DNA of 64,000 nucleotides, taken from Streptomyces sp. P9-A4 (GTDB taxonomy: Bacteria > Actinomycetota > Actinomycetes > Streptomycetales > Streptomycetaceae). Every line of letters begins with the position of its first letter. Position 1 is the stretch's first letter. Below the pieces are notes generated by a model. That model saw nothing but the letters and a program-made list of their open reading frames with translations. It was not told the origin of the DNA and made no database searches. Location: contig NZ_JAZIFY010000001.1 in assembly GCF_036634195.1 (NCBI RefSeq), positions 2,428,501-2,492,500 of the forward strand. The letters run 5' to 3'. Shown one piece after another: positions 35,121 to 43,703 of this stretch. The position numbers and the translations under genes were made by a program.

Positions 35121-36578
35121 TCAGTGGCCGGCGGTCTTCTTCTTGCGGAGGAAGAACACCGCGCCGCCACCGACCACGACGAGCGCGGCGGCGATGCCGG
35201 CGATCATCGGGGTGGCGTTGGAGCTGCCGGTCTCGGCGAGGTCGCCGCCACCGGTGGTGGTGCTGGAGCCGCCGGCCGTGCCGCCCGTGGTGTCACCGGT
35301 GGTGCCGGCCGGGGTCGACGGGGACGGCGAGGCCGGGGTCGAGGGCTCCGTGCTGGGGGTCTCGGACGGCTTCGGGCCGGGAGGGGCCGTCTTGCAGTCC
35401 AGGACACCCTCGAAGGTCTCCTCGAAGCCGTTCGGGCCGGTGATCGTGAACTTGTACGCCTCGTCCTCGGCGAGCGGGACCGTGATGGTCTTCGTCTCAC
35501 CGGCGGCGATGGTGTACGAGGTGCCCTTCAGGTCGAAGGTCCACGGCTCGTCGCCCTTGTTGGAGGCGATGACCTCAAGGCCGCCCTTGGCGCAGTCCTT
35601 GGCGACCGTGACGGCCGGGACGGCACCCTTCTTCGCCCAGCTGGCGGAGGCCTTGGCCGTGACGGTGGAGTCGCTGGAGCCGGCCAGGATCAGGGTCTGC
35701 GAGGGGCCGTCGATCGAGACGAAGGCGCGGCCCAGGGAGACCTTGGTGGTGGCGGAGGCGGTCAGCTCGGCGGTGCCGTCGGCGGTGCCGGCGGGAACGT
35801 CGAAGTAGACCTCGTCGCCGTTCTTGGCCTCGGTGACCGGCTTGCCGTCCTTGTCGACGACCTTGACGCCCTCGGGGGTGCCGGCGGCGGCCTGGAGCTT
35901 CGCGGTCTCGGCGTTGGTGGCGACGGTGATCGGACCGAGCTTGTCACCGGCCTTGCCCGCCACGGAGGACGGGGAGAGCGAGAGGGAAGCCTTCGGCTCC
36001 TCGAGCTTGACCGCCTCCTTGAGGAGGTACGCGGTCAGCTTCTTGGCGTCGGCGCTGCGCGGCGTCGCCCTCACGTCGTCCGAGAACGTCCAGATCGCGG
36101 CCTGCGTGCCCGCGGCGGCCTCGTCCTTGGAGAGGTCGACGCCGAGCTTCGCGCCGAGGGCCTCGGCGGAGTTCTTCGGGTAGGCGTTCTCCAGGACCCA
36201 GAGGATCTTGCCCGCGTTGTCGTTGTTGTGCAGCGAGGACTCGCTCCAGCCGACTTCCTTGTAGTCGAAGTCGTGCTTCGCCTCAGTCCGGATGTCGATG
36301 CAGTAGGTCTGGAGCGTTCCGCCGCCCTCGACCTGCATCTTGAAGAGGCCGCCGGTCACGGGGCTGGGCCACTTCTTCCACGTGTCGCCGTCCTTCTCGG
36401 CGATCTCGACGGAGCCGCGGTCGGTCATGCCGCCGAGCTTCGCCGTCACACCACCGGTACCCGCGGGGTCAGCGGCGAGCGCCGGACCTGCCGTGGCTAT
36501 CGCTCCGGCCGCGACGAGGCCGGAGACGAGAGTCGCAGCGGCGAGACGGGCTACGCCTCGCCCTCGAACTGAAAACAT
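35121..36578 (-). CDS. Thioester-domain (TED) surface protein with LAxTG sortase anchor
   Basis: A 485-residue secreted, wall-anchored protein. A signal peptide covers about residues 1-35, ending near PALAADP. The following thioester domain has the reactive cysteine in QTYCIDIR and the partner glutamine in GTQAAIW, which form an internal Cys-Gln thioester in this family. Beta-sandwich-like repeats fill about 170-400, then a Thr/Ser/Pro/Gly-rich wall-spanning stretch, the sortase motif LAETG, a hydrophobic segment and a KKK tail. LAxTG is the sortase E type signal in Streptomyces. Start ATG 36578 follows GGAGGGG; an upstream in-frame start at 36677 would spoil the signal peptide. Likely exposed on hyphae and able to bind covalently to surfaces. 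Confidence 0.92.
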   Translation of the reverse strand: MFSVRGRGVARLAAATLVSGLVAAGAIATAGPALAADPAGTGGVTAKLGGMTDRGSVEIAEKDGDTWKKWPSPVTGGLFKMQVEGGGTLQTYCIDIRTEAKHDFDYKEVGWSESSLHNNDNAGKILWVLENAYPKNSAEALGAKLGVDLSKDEAAAGTQAAIWTFSDDVRATPRSADAKKLTAYLLKEAVKLEEPKASLSLSPSSVAGKAGDKLGPITVATNAETAKLQAAAGTPEGVKVVDKDGKPVTEAKNGDEVYFDVPAGTADGTAELTASATTKVSLGRAFVSIDGPSQTLILAGSSDSTVTAKASASWAKKGAVPAVTVAKDCAKGGLEVIASNKGDEPWTFDLKGTSYTIAAGETKTITVPLAEDEAYKFTITGPNGFEETFEGVLDCKTAPPGPKPSETPSTEPSTPASPSPSTPAGTTGDTTGGTAGGSSTTTGGGDLAETGSSNATPMIAGIAAALVVVGGGAVFFLRKKKTAGH

Positions 36579-36741
36579 TGCATTCCCCTCCGGGCGCGTC
36601 GCTCCGCAAACATGGTCGATTTGCGTGGAGGGAGCGCACGCCAGCAGATTCACAGACTCGATGGGCTCACGTGCCACATGAGTACCCGGGAATCCTAGGT
36701 ATGCGGAACCCCCCGGTGCCCGGCCATCCGGTCAGATAAGC

Positions 36742-36756
36742 ATTCCGACTCGGAAT
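36742..36756. promoter_or_regulatory. 15-bp palindrome upstream of the thioester-protein gene
   Basis: ATTCCGA-C-TCGGAAT is a perfect inverted repeat inside a locally AT-richer stretch, 164-178 bases before the gene start and 48 bases after the ssb stop. Likely an operator or part of the promoter region; role inferred. Confidence 0.45.
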
Positions 36757-36803
36757 CGTTATCACACAAAGCGAGTTGGTCGACAAATCCCCACGACGGA
36801 AGG

Positions 36804-37379
36804 TCAGGGGACGGTCACCAAGCGCGCTTTCGACCCGGCGACGGCGTCCGCCGCCGGGGCCCCCGCGCGCTGTGTGGCCGGTGTGGTCTGTGTGGCCGAC
36901 GTGCCCTCTGCGCCCCGTGTGTCCTCTGCGCCTTCGGCGGCCGTGGCGGGCGCGGTGGCCGTGGCGGGCACGGCAGTCACGGCGGGCACGGCCCATGGGT
37001 CCGGCTCGGGCCTCTGCTCCGGCTTCGGTGCGCGCCGGAACGCCGCCGTCCCCCGGCTCAGATCGTGGCCCACCGCCAGCGCGGCCACGTCCACGAAGGT
37101 CTTCCGCTGGCCGTCGCGCTCATCCTCCCGCACCCGCAACCGGCCGTGCACCACGAGCGGTTCCCCGACCGACACCGAGGCCGCGAGGTTCGCGCCGAGC
37201 GAGCGCCAGGCGGACACCGTGTAGAAGCTGGTGGGCCCGTCGGACCAGAGCGCCTGCACCCGGTCCCAGCGGCGCGTCGGCACCGCGAAGCGGAACCTGG
37301 CGACCCCGCCCGTCGCCGTGTCCCGGTACTCCACCGCCGTCGCCACGTTGCCGACGAGCGTCACGGTCGTCTCGTTCAT
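36804..37379 (-). CDS. ssbB: Single-stranded DNA-binding protein (SsbB-like paralogue)
   Basis: A 191-residue protein with an N-terminal OB fold: ETTVTLVGNVATAVEYRD, ARFRFAVPTRRWDR, SFYTVSAWRSLGANLAASV, GEPLVVHGRLRVRE and TFVDVAALAVGHDL. The tail after residue 115 is Ala/Thr/Pro-rich and lacks the acidic DDDIPF-type end of housekeeping SSB, so it should not recruit the usual partners. Streptomyces carry such a second ssb, and in S. coelicolor SsbB has a reported part in chromosome segregation during sporulation. It lies next to two dynamin-like genes also linked to sporulation septation. ATG 37379; the upstream open frame lacks a start of quality. Confidence 0.85.
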   Translation of the reverse strand: MNETTVTLVGNVATAVEYRDTATGGVARFRFAVPTRRWDRVQALWSDGPTSFYTVSAWRSLGANLAASVSVGEPLVVHGRLRVREDERDGQRKTFVDVAALAVGHDLSRGTAAFRRAPKPEQRPEPDPWAVPAVTAVPATATAPATAAEGAEDTRGAEGTSATQTTPATQRAGAPAADAVAGSKARLVTVP

Positions 37380-37575
37380 GATCCGTCCCCCACCCCTGTC
37401 CTCACCCTGCTGTCCGCCCCGGCCTCTTCGCCGGTCGACACCCATCCTGGAGCCATCGGGAAAAACCCGCCGGAGCCTGTGGACAGCCGGACGGATGGGG
37501 ACAACTCCCCCACCCGGAAGGGTGAACCGAGGAGACCGGACAAAGCGGGTCCCCCGGGGAGGAGGAGGGAGGCCG

Positions 37576-39453
37576 CTACCTCACCCGTACCTCCGCCCGA
37601 GTCGCCCCGAGCCGTGTCGTACCGGCGCGGGTCCCGCCCACGATCCGTGTCCCCGGCCGCGTCCCCGTCACGGTCGCGTACTGCTCGCGCACCTCCCGGT
37701 AGCGCATCAGCTCCGCCGCCACCGGGTCGAGCACCCGGGCCCTGCCGCAGGCCGCCGCGGCCTCCCGAAGGCGCCGCTCGGCCTCCTGCCCGTACCGCCG
37801 GGCCGGTCCCTTCACGGCGCCCTCGCAGGCCCATTCGACGAGCGGGCCGCCGATGATGCCGCCGAGCATCACGAGGACCGGCGGCAGCAGGCCCGGCTCG
37901 ACGACACCCACGATCTGCCCCACCAGCCACAGCGCGCCGAAGATCTGGAGGAGCGTCATCACGGCCTGGGCGAGGACGGCGGCGGGCCACCAGGCGGGCC
38001 GGGGCGGCCGGGCGGCCGGGTCGCCGATGCTCACGGTCAGCTCGTCGAGGGCCTCGGGCAGCCCCTCCGCCCCGCGTTCCGCCGCCTCGCGCACCGCCTG
38101 CGCCCAGGGCGCCGGGAGCCCGCGCGAGGCCTCGTCGGCGACGATCCGTACCGCCTGCTCGACCCGTTGGCGGGCCGTCAGTTCGTCCTCGACCGGGGAG
38201 GCGAGGTGCGGGTCGGTGGAGCCGTGCGCGCGCATCCGCTCGTACCAGCGGTAGAGCCGTAGCCACGGGGTCCCGCAGGCGCGGATCGCGCCCCGGCGCC
38301 AGACCCGCTCGGCGGCCTCGCCCGCCGCCTGCGCTCCGACGGCGACGGCGAGCCGGTCGGTGAAGGCGTCCCGGGCCCGCTCGTCGAGGCCGGGCCGGCC
38401 GTCGGCGAGGTAGGCGGGGCGCAGCCGGGCGGCGGCGGCGTCGACGTCGGCGGCGAGCCGGCGCTCGGGGGCGGTACGTTCCTGGACGAAACGGCCGACC
38501 ATCTCGCGGAGTTCGGGTACGCCGTCGCCGGTGAGCGCGGAGACGGCGAGGACGGTGGCGCCGGGTTCGCCGTGCTCGCCGAGTGCCACGCCGTCCTCGT
38601 CGAGGAGGCGGCGCAGGTCGTCGAGGACGAGGTCGGCGGCCTCGGTACCGAGCCGGTCGATCTGGTTGAGGACGACGAAGGTGACCTCGGCGTGCCCGGC
38701 GAGCGGCCGGAGGTACCGCTCGTGGAGGGCGGCGTCCGCGTACTTCTCGGGGTCGACCACCCAGATGACGGCGTCGACGAGGCCGAGGACCCGGTCGACC
38801 TGGTCGCGGTGGGCGGTGACGGCCGAGTCGTGGTCGGGCAGGTCGATGAGGACGAGCCCCTGGAGTTCGGTGTGGGCCGCGCCGCCCGCGAGGGGACGGC
38901 GGCGCAGCCGGCCGGGGACGGCGAGCCGGTCGAGCAGTCCGGCGGCGCCCTCGGACCAGCTGAGGGCGATGGGCGCGGAGGTGGTGGGGCGGCGCAGTCC
39001 GGTCTCGGAGACGGGGACGCCGGCGAAGGCGTTGAAGAGGGTGGACTTGCCGCTGCCGGTGGCGCCGGCGATGGCGATCACGGTGTGCCGGGAGGAGAGC
39101 CGCTGCCGTGCGGCGGCCTCGTCGAGCACCCGCCCGGCTTCGGCGAGCGCCTCGCTGTCGACCCGCGTGCGGGAGAGTCCGACGAGTTCGTGCAGGGCGT
39201 CGAGGCGGGTACGGAGGGGGCCGCCGTAGCTCCCGCCGAGGGGCGGCAGGGTGTCGGGCTCGTGTGCGTCCGCGCCGTCGGCGCCGGGGGCCCAGGCTCC
39301 GGATCCGGCGCGGTCTCCGGAGCCGCCCCCGCGTTCACCGGCACGACGGGCGATGAGCCCGTCGTCCCAGGCCCCTGTTCCCGCCGCAGCCCGACCCCCG
39401 GCCCCTGTCTCTGTCTCTGCCCCGGCCCCTGTCCCTGCTCCCGGATCCACCAC
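37576..39453 (-). CDS. dynB: Dynamin-like GTPase with C-terminal membrane segments (DynB-like)
   Basis: A 625-residue protein. After a low-complexity leader of about 115 residues comes a GTPase domain: P-loop GATGSGKST, the DLPDHDS switch (DxxG-type) and NQIDRLG (N/TKxD-type). The C-terminal third holds two adjoining hydrophobic segments (about residues 490-555), which matches DynB, the membrane-bound member of the Streptomyces DynA/DynB pair that stabilises FtsZ rings at sporulation septa. It is one base away from the next dynamin gene upstream, so they form an operon. Symbol by topology and gene order. Confidence 0.82.
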   Translation of the reverse strand: MVDPGAGTGAGAETETGAGGRAAAGTGAWDDGLIARRAGERGGGSGDRAGSGAWAPGADGADAHEPDTLPPLGGSYGGPLRTRLDALHELVGLSRTRVDSEALAEAGRVLDEAAARQRLSSRHTVIAIAGATGSGKSTLFNAFAGVPVSETGLRRPTTSAPIALSWSEGAAGLLDRLAVPGRLRRRPLAGGAAHTELQGLVLIDLPDHDSAVTAHRDQVDRVLGLVDAVIWVVDPEKYADAALHERYLRPLAGHAEVTFVVLNQIDRLGTEAADLVLDDLRRLLDEDGVALGEHGEPGATVLAVSALTGDGVPELREMVGRFVQERTAPERRLAADVDAAAARLRPAYLADGRPGLDERARDAFTDRLAVAVGAQAAGEAAERVWRRGAIRACGTPWLRLYRWYERMRAHGSTDPHLASPVEDELTARQRVEQAVRIVADEASRGLPAPWAQAVREAAERGAEGLPEALDELTVSIGDPAARPPRPAWWPAAVLAQAVMTLLQIFGALWLVGQIVGVVEPGLLPPVLVMLGGIIGGPLVEWACEGAVKGPARRYGQEAERRLREAAAACGRARVLDPVAAELMRYREVREQYATVTGTRPGTRIVGGTRAGTTRLGATRAEVRVR

Positions 39454-39454
39454 G

Positions 39455-41074
39455 TCACTTCTCCTTCTGCAGTACGGAGAGCGCGGCGATCAGCTCCGCC
39501 TGCGGCTCGGGGGTCACGCCGAGCGCTTCGAGGGGCGCGAGGCGCCGGTCGCGTTCGGTGTGCAGGACACGGTCGACGTACGAGAGGACCAGTTCGCCGC
39601 CCTTGTCGCGCAGCCGCAGGGCGGCTTGGGCGCCGAGGAGTTCGGCGAGGCGTTCGCCGGCGGCCCGGGTGCGCCGGCCGCCGAGGAGGGAGGCGGCGAG
39701 GAGGGCGGCGACGGTGTCGGCCTCGGGCACGGCGGTACGGGAGGAGGAGGGCCGTTCAAGGCCGCGTACCTCTTCCTCGGCCAGCTCTTCGAGTACGCGG
39801 CGCCAGCGGCGTACCTCCACGCCGATCCGCTCGCCGGTGTCCCGGTCGGAGCCGGTCCGCGGCGGCCCGAGGGCCTCGGCGGCCGGTTCGCGGCGCCAGG
39901 CGTCGCGGACGCGCTCCTCGGCGGCGGACACGGCGCAGTGGAGGAGGGCGGCGAGGGACTCGGAGAGGGCGTCGAGGAGTTCGTCGGCGGTGCTGTCGCG
40001 GGGGTAGCCGCGCCAGCGGGTCCGGGCGTCGCCGGCGAGGACGGCGCCGCGCCCCAGCTCCTTGCGGACCCGGGTGCCCTGGGCGGTGTACGCGGCTTCG
40101 ACGGCGCCGCCGAGGCGTCCGGCGGCGGCGTACTGGGCGGCGACGGCGGCGGCCAGCTCGGGGAGCCGGGCGTCGAGCGAGTCGATGACTCCGGAGGCGG
40201 TGCGGTCGGCGGCCTGCTGGCGGGCGGCGGGGTCCTCGGCGCGGTGGGCGAGCCAGCCGCGGAGGGCGGCGACGGCGCTGTCGGGCAGGAGACCGCTGCC
40301 GCCGTCGGCGGACTCGGGGAGCTCGGGGATGGTGAAGCGGGGCACGTCGCCGAGGCCGGCCTTGTCGAGCAGGGCCTCGTACTGCCGGGAGACCTCGCCG
40401 ATGACCTGGTGCGGGACACGGTCGAGGACGGTGACGAGGGTGGCGTCGTACTCCTTGGCGGTACGGAGGAGGTGCCAGGGGACGGCGTCGGCGTAGCGCG
40501 AGGCGGTGGTGACCATCACCCAGATGTCGGCGGCGCAGATCAACTCGGCGGCGAGGAGACGGTTCTCCACGACGAGGGAGTCGACGTCGGGGGCGTCGAG
40601 GAGGGCCAGGCCGCGGGGCATGGAGGAGGCCGTCTCGACGCGCAGGGCGTTCTCCTCGGGGGGCGCGTCGTCGGCGGGGTGGTCGTGGTCGGCCTGCGGC
40701 AGCCAGACGCGGGTGAGCTGCGGGAGGACCCGCATGCCGGCGAACCAGTGGTGGTCCTCGGGGTGGCAGACGAGCACGGGGGTGCGCGTCGTGGGCCTGA
40801 GGACACCGGACTCGCTGACGCGCCGCCCGACAAGGGAGTTGACGAGGGTGGACTTGCCGGCGCCGGTGGATCCGCCGACGACGGCGAGGAGCGGCGCGTC
40901 GGGATCTTTGAGCCGGGGAACGAGGTAGTCGTCGAGCTGGGCGAGCAGCTCGGCCCGGGTCTGCCGGGCGCGCGGCGTGTCGGGAAGGGGGAGGGGGAGA
41001 CGCACGGCGGCGACACGGTCGCGCAGGGCGGAGAGTGCGTCGATCAGCTGAGGCCGTTCGTCCAAGGTCACCAC
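39455..41074 (-). CDS. dynA: Dynamin-like GTPase (DynA-like)
   Basis: A 539-residue GTPase with P-loop [15 protein letters not shown] (residues 62-76), the LLDAPDVDS switch and a VLDRVP motif. After the GTPase domain it is alpha-helical, rich in Arg/Glu/Ala, without clear membrane spans. It is the first gene of the pair with DynB, consistent with the Streptomyces dynAB operon needed for sporulation-specific cell division. The gene starts 293 bases from the tRNA-Arg gene; that gap contains AT-richer promoter-like sequence and no gene. Confidence 0.82.
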   Translation of the reverse strand: MVTLDERPQLIDALSALRDRVAAVRLPLPLPDTPRARQTRAELLAQLDDYLVPRLKDPDAPLLAVVGGSTGAGKSTLVNSLVGRRVSESGVLRPTTRTPVLVCHPEDHHWFAGMRVLPQLTRVWLPQADHDHPADDAPPEENALRVETASSMPRGLALLDAPDVDSLVVENRLLAAELICAADIWVMVTTASRYADAVPWHLLRTAKEYDATLVTVLDRVPHQVIGEVSRQYEALLDKAGLGDVPRFTIPELPESADGGSGLLPDSAVAALRGWLAHRAEDPAARQQAADRTASGVIDSLDARLPELAAAVAAQYAAAGRLGGAVEAAYTAQGTRVRKELGRGAVLAGDARTRWRGYPRDSTADELLDALSESLAALLHCAVSAAEERVRDAWRREPAAEALGPPRTGSDRDTGERIGVEVRRWRRVLEELAEEEVRGLERPSSSRTAVPEADTVAALLAASLLGGRRTRAAGERLAELLGAQAALRLRDKGGELVLSYVDRVLHTERDRRLAPLEALGVTPEPQAELIAALSVLQKEK

Positions 41075-41367
41075 ATGCGAAGAATGCCCAATTTATGAGT
41101 GTTTTTGAAGCCTATTGCGGCCCTGCGCGCCGAAGAGAGGAGCGGTGACCGGAACCTCAGGCATAACGAGTGCACAACACCCGCCCCGAGCGGCGTGAAA
41201 AGCGCTGCGCGAATCGCACCTGCCTGCGATTATCGTTCCGCTTCACCGAACCTCCACATCGTGCCACGCAGGTGAAGCAACCGGGCCAAGGCGATCGGAG
41301 CCCTATCCTTGTCCCAACAGGCCACACCCCACCCAAAAGGGGCTCCTGGCCACACGGCCACCACCCG

Positions 41368-41440
41368 GCCCCCGTAGCTCAGTGGATAGAGCAGGTGCCT
41401 TCTAAGCACTTGGCCGCAGGTTCGAGTCCTGCCGGGGGCG
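41368..41440 (+). tRNA. tRNA-Arg(TCT)
   Basis: A complete cloverleaf: acceptor GCCCCCG with CGGGGGC, D stem GCTC/GAGC, anticodon stem GGTGC/GCACT around loop CTTCTAA (anticodon TCT), T stem GCAGG/CCTGC with loop TTCGAGT, discriminator G. No CCA is encoded. Its 3' part, from the anticodon loop on, is the left attachment site of the island. Confidence 0.95.
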
Positions 41441-41441
41441 C
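41398..41441 (+). repeat. attL: 44-bp direct repeat, 3' end of tRNA-Arg
   Basis: CCTTCTAAGCACTT...GGGGGCGC, from the anticodon loop of tRNA-Arg to one base past its discriminator. The identical copy is at 60417-60460. Similarity continues imperfectly for about 40 bases beyond both copies, through a terminator hairpin. Confidence 0.92.
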
Positions 41442-41449
41442 ACGACGAA

Positions 41450-41475
41450 AGACCCTCCCTAGGGAGGGTCTTTTT
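41450..41475 (+). terminator. Terminator after tRNA-Arg
   Basis: AGACCCTCCCT pairs with AGGGAGGGTCT and is followed by a T tract, a classical intrinsic terminator starting ten bases after the tRNA. Confidence 0.85.
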
Positions 41476-41629
41476 GCTGTTCAGGGGCGGTTTTCGGTCG
41501 AGGGTAGGGGTGCCAGGGCGAGGACATCAGATGGCCTGATCTGTCCGGCTGAAACCGGCCAGAGGCGGCCTCTGACGGCTGGTTTTCCCGAAAACTTCCC
41601 GAAGTTTTGAGATCGCCCGCTGCCCTGCC

Positions 41630-42349
41630 TCACTCCGACCGGCGTGCTCTCCTCTGTCGATCAACCCCCTGCTGGATGACGGTGAGCCGCCCCTCGACTC
41701 CCGCCGGGAGGGTGGACCGGGGCACGGGGTGGGGCGCGGCAAGCGAGGAAGCGAAGATCGCGGCCAGGTCGTGCGGCACGCCGGCGCTGAAGCTGGCGCA
41801 CCACAGGTACGGGTCCCCGACGACAGGCTCGGCCCACGCCTGCCATCCGAGCTGTCCGGGCCGCGGATCGGCATCGCGCACGAGCGGTGGCACCTCCTCC
41901 AGCGAGACGCCGGCGGACAAGCCAGGGGCGAGGGCGGCGGTGCGGGGGCGGTCGATGTCGCGAACCCACCCCTGAGCGCAGACCGCCGCGAGGACGGTCT
42001 CGGGTCCATCAAAGGAAGAGGAGGGTTCCCGGCGGGCGTCGAGCGCGAGCAGGAAGTCGGTCAGCGCTTCGTACGGGATGCCGGCGGTGAAGTACGCGTT
42101 CCACTCCGCCAGCGCACTGGTGGGATGCGACCGGACTGAGATCTGCCAGGCCACCGGGAGGTCTCCCAGTTCGAACGGACAGGCTGCGCGTGTCCACTCG
42201 GCACCGCACAGCTCGTTCGGGCTCACGTAGAGAAGGGTGTCGCGGGCGGTGGGCCACATCCGCCAGCCTGCGAAGTCCAGGGCCGCGCCCACCTGGTCGG
42301 CGAGAGCTTCGTCGTCGCCCGCTAGGTGGCGAGGGGCGACCCAGTACAC
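41630..42349 (-). CDS. DUF317-family protein with an apparent premature stop upstream
   Basis: The 239-residue frame matches the Streptomyces DUF317 pattern: YWVAPRHLAGDDE at the start, then GWRMWPTARDTLLYVSP, PVAWQISVRSHPTSALAEWNAYFTAGIPYEALTDFLLAL, and a second half with a similar layout. DUF317 genes are common on Streptomyces mobile elements; their function is unknown. Protein-like sequence continues 26 codons upstream of the GTG at 42349 (reading TTAQNLDLTEAPLHPHRFSE), led by ATG at 42439 but with an amber TAG as the fourth codon (42428-42430). The native start may therefore be lost, and GTG 42349 is only a fallback. Confidence 0.7.
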   Translation of the reverse strand: MYWVAPRHLAGDDEALADQVGAALDFAGWRMWPTARDTLLYVSPNELCGAEWTRAACPFELGDLPVAWQISVRSHPTSALAEWNAYFTAGIPYEALTDFLLALDARREPSSSFDGPETVLAAVCAQGWVRDIDRPRTAALAPGLSAGVSLEEVPPLVRDADPRPGQLGWQAWAEPVVGDPYLWCASFSAGVPHDLAAIFASSLAAPHPVPRSTLPAGVEGRLTVIQQGVDRQRRARRSE

Positions 42350-42624
42350 AGGGTCCGGGAGGGAGAATTCGCTAAAGCGGTGCGGGTGCAGGGGCGCCTC
42401 CGTGAGATCGAGGTTCTGGGCGGTCGTCTACGTTGACATGGCCGTGGGGCCGTAACCAGCCCCTTGGCGCTCTTCCTCGTCTGCCTCCGGCGAACTGGTG
42501 TCCTTTGACAGCTGTGGGGTCTCAAATCTCGCGGCACACCCTCAGGTCCGATGTCACATCGATGACGCCTGCGCCGTCTCCGAGAGACTCGCGGGTGTCC
42601 CGTCGCACTCCAGCTGGCAGATTC

Positions 42625-43077
42625 TCAATGCGCTGCAGACCGACCTTGCGGATTCTCATTCGCCGCGGAGGCGGACCAAACGCCGAGGTCGCCTCCCGGC
42701 AGGGACACGAACCGCCATCCTCCAGGTCCTGTGATCTGCCACGCCTCGAACGCCGCATCGGTGGGACACGTCAGATGCGAGCCATCCTCGAACACCATCC
42801 GAAGCGTGCCGGACTTGAAGGCGACCGCAGAGACGACCTTCGTCCCGAAGAGCGGGAGGGCTGCGGCCACGTCCTGGGTCTCCGGCACCAGAAGCACGCC
42901 GGGATTGGTGTGGGCCGGCCCGGAGGAGAGCTGAGCAGGCTTTTCGAGTACGACTTCCCAACCTCCGTCGAGAGTCAGCGTGAGGCGGTAGTCGACAGTG
43001 ATCCCAGCAACGCCCCACCCTCGGAGATTCAAGGTCCACCGGTCATCGTGTTCCACAGGCTCTGCTTCGGTGCTCAT
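42625..43077 (-). CDS. DUF6188-family small protein
   Basis: A 150-residue soluble protein with VDYRLTLTLDGGWEVVLEKP, FKSGTLRMVFEDGSHLTCPTDAAFEAWQITGPGG and VSLPGGDLGVW, the recurrent pattern of the DUF6188 family found in actinobacteria, often beside toxin or immunity genes. Function unknown; an immunity-like role is possible. ATG 43077 has GGTGGGG upstream. The 264 bases between here and the next gene hold nothing I can support. Confidence 0.65.
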   Translation of the reverse strand: MSTEAEPVEHDDRWTLNLRGWGVAGITVDYRLTLTLDGGWEVVLEKPAQLSSGPAHTNPGVLLVPETQDVAAALPLFGTKVVSAVAFKSGTLRMVFEDGSHLTCPTDAAFEAWQITGPGGWRFVSLPGGDLGVWSASAANENPQGRSAAH

Positions 43078-43349
43078 CACCCCACCATGGTGCACGGCCC
43101 AGCCAAGGGCGACGGACGGTCATCAGCGATTCCGCCGAAGCCACGTCTGTTGAGAATCCGGCGAGGTGTGTTCTCGATCCACTTGGCGAACCAGCGGCTC
43201 AGGCCAAGATCCAGAGACAGCTCCGATGCGACGGGACACCGGTTCGGGACGCTCGCCTTTCCGGGAAGTAGGTCGCCACCGCAGCCAGGAATCTACGGGG
43301 ACAGGCCGATGGCAGGGCATTACAGTCCGAGAGCAGGAGAGGGGGCCTG

Positions 43350-43685
43350 ATGGCGCTGAACAAGAAGGGTTCTCGGCGGATCACAGTCGACGGGGCCGCC
43401 TACCGTTGGCGGATCCGCCGGAAGCCGTCCTACATGCAGGGACTGTGCTGGACGCCCTTGGCCTACGCCGTCGAACTCGCCGACGACGACCGCCCGGGCA
43501 GGACGTTGGTTGTCACCACTGGCCAACCGCACCCCAGTAACTGGCTGGGCGTTGAAGCGGAGCCCGTCAGGCCGGATCATGTTGCCGCCAGCATCAAAGA
43601 GGCGCTGGCGCAGGGCTGGGAGCCTGCCGGGTCCGGCTCCCCCTTCCTGGTTGACCAGTCGGCGACTTTCGTCCCGTCGCCTTGA
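43350..43685 (+). CDS. Small conserved protein, function unknown
   Basis: A 111-residue basic protein: KGSRRITVDGAAYRWRIRR at the N-terminus, LAYAVELAD, TLVVTTGQPHPSNWLG and a helix SIKEALAQGWEP near the end. I have seen this layout as a hypothetical protein in many actinobacteria, with no assigned role. The ATG has a good AGGAGAGGGGG ribosome site. It is convergent with the S1-domain gene. Confidence 0.75.
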   Translation: MALNKKGSRRITVDGAAYRWRIRRKPSYMQGLCWTPLAYAVELADDDRPGRTLVVTTGQPHPSNWLGVEAEPVRPDHVAASIKEALAQGWEPAGSGSPFLVDQSATFVPSP

Positions 43686-43703
43686 TCGTCAGACGGCCTG
43701 GGG

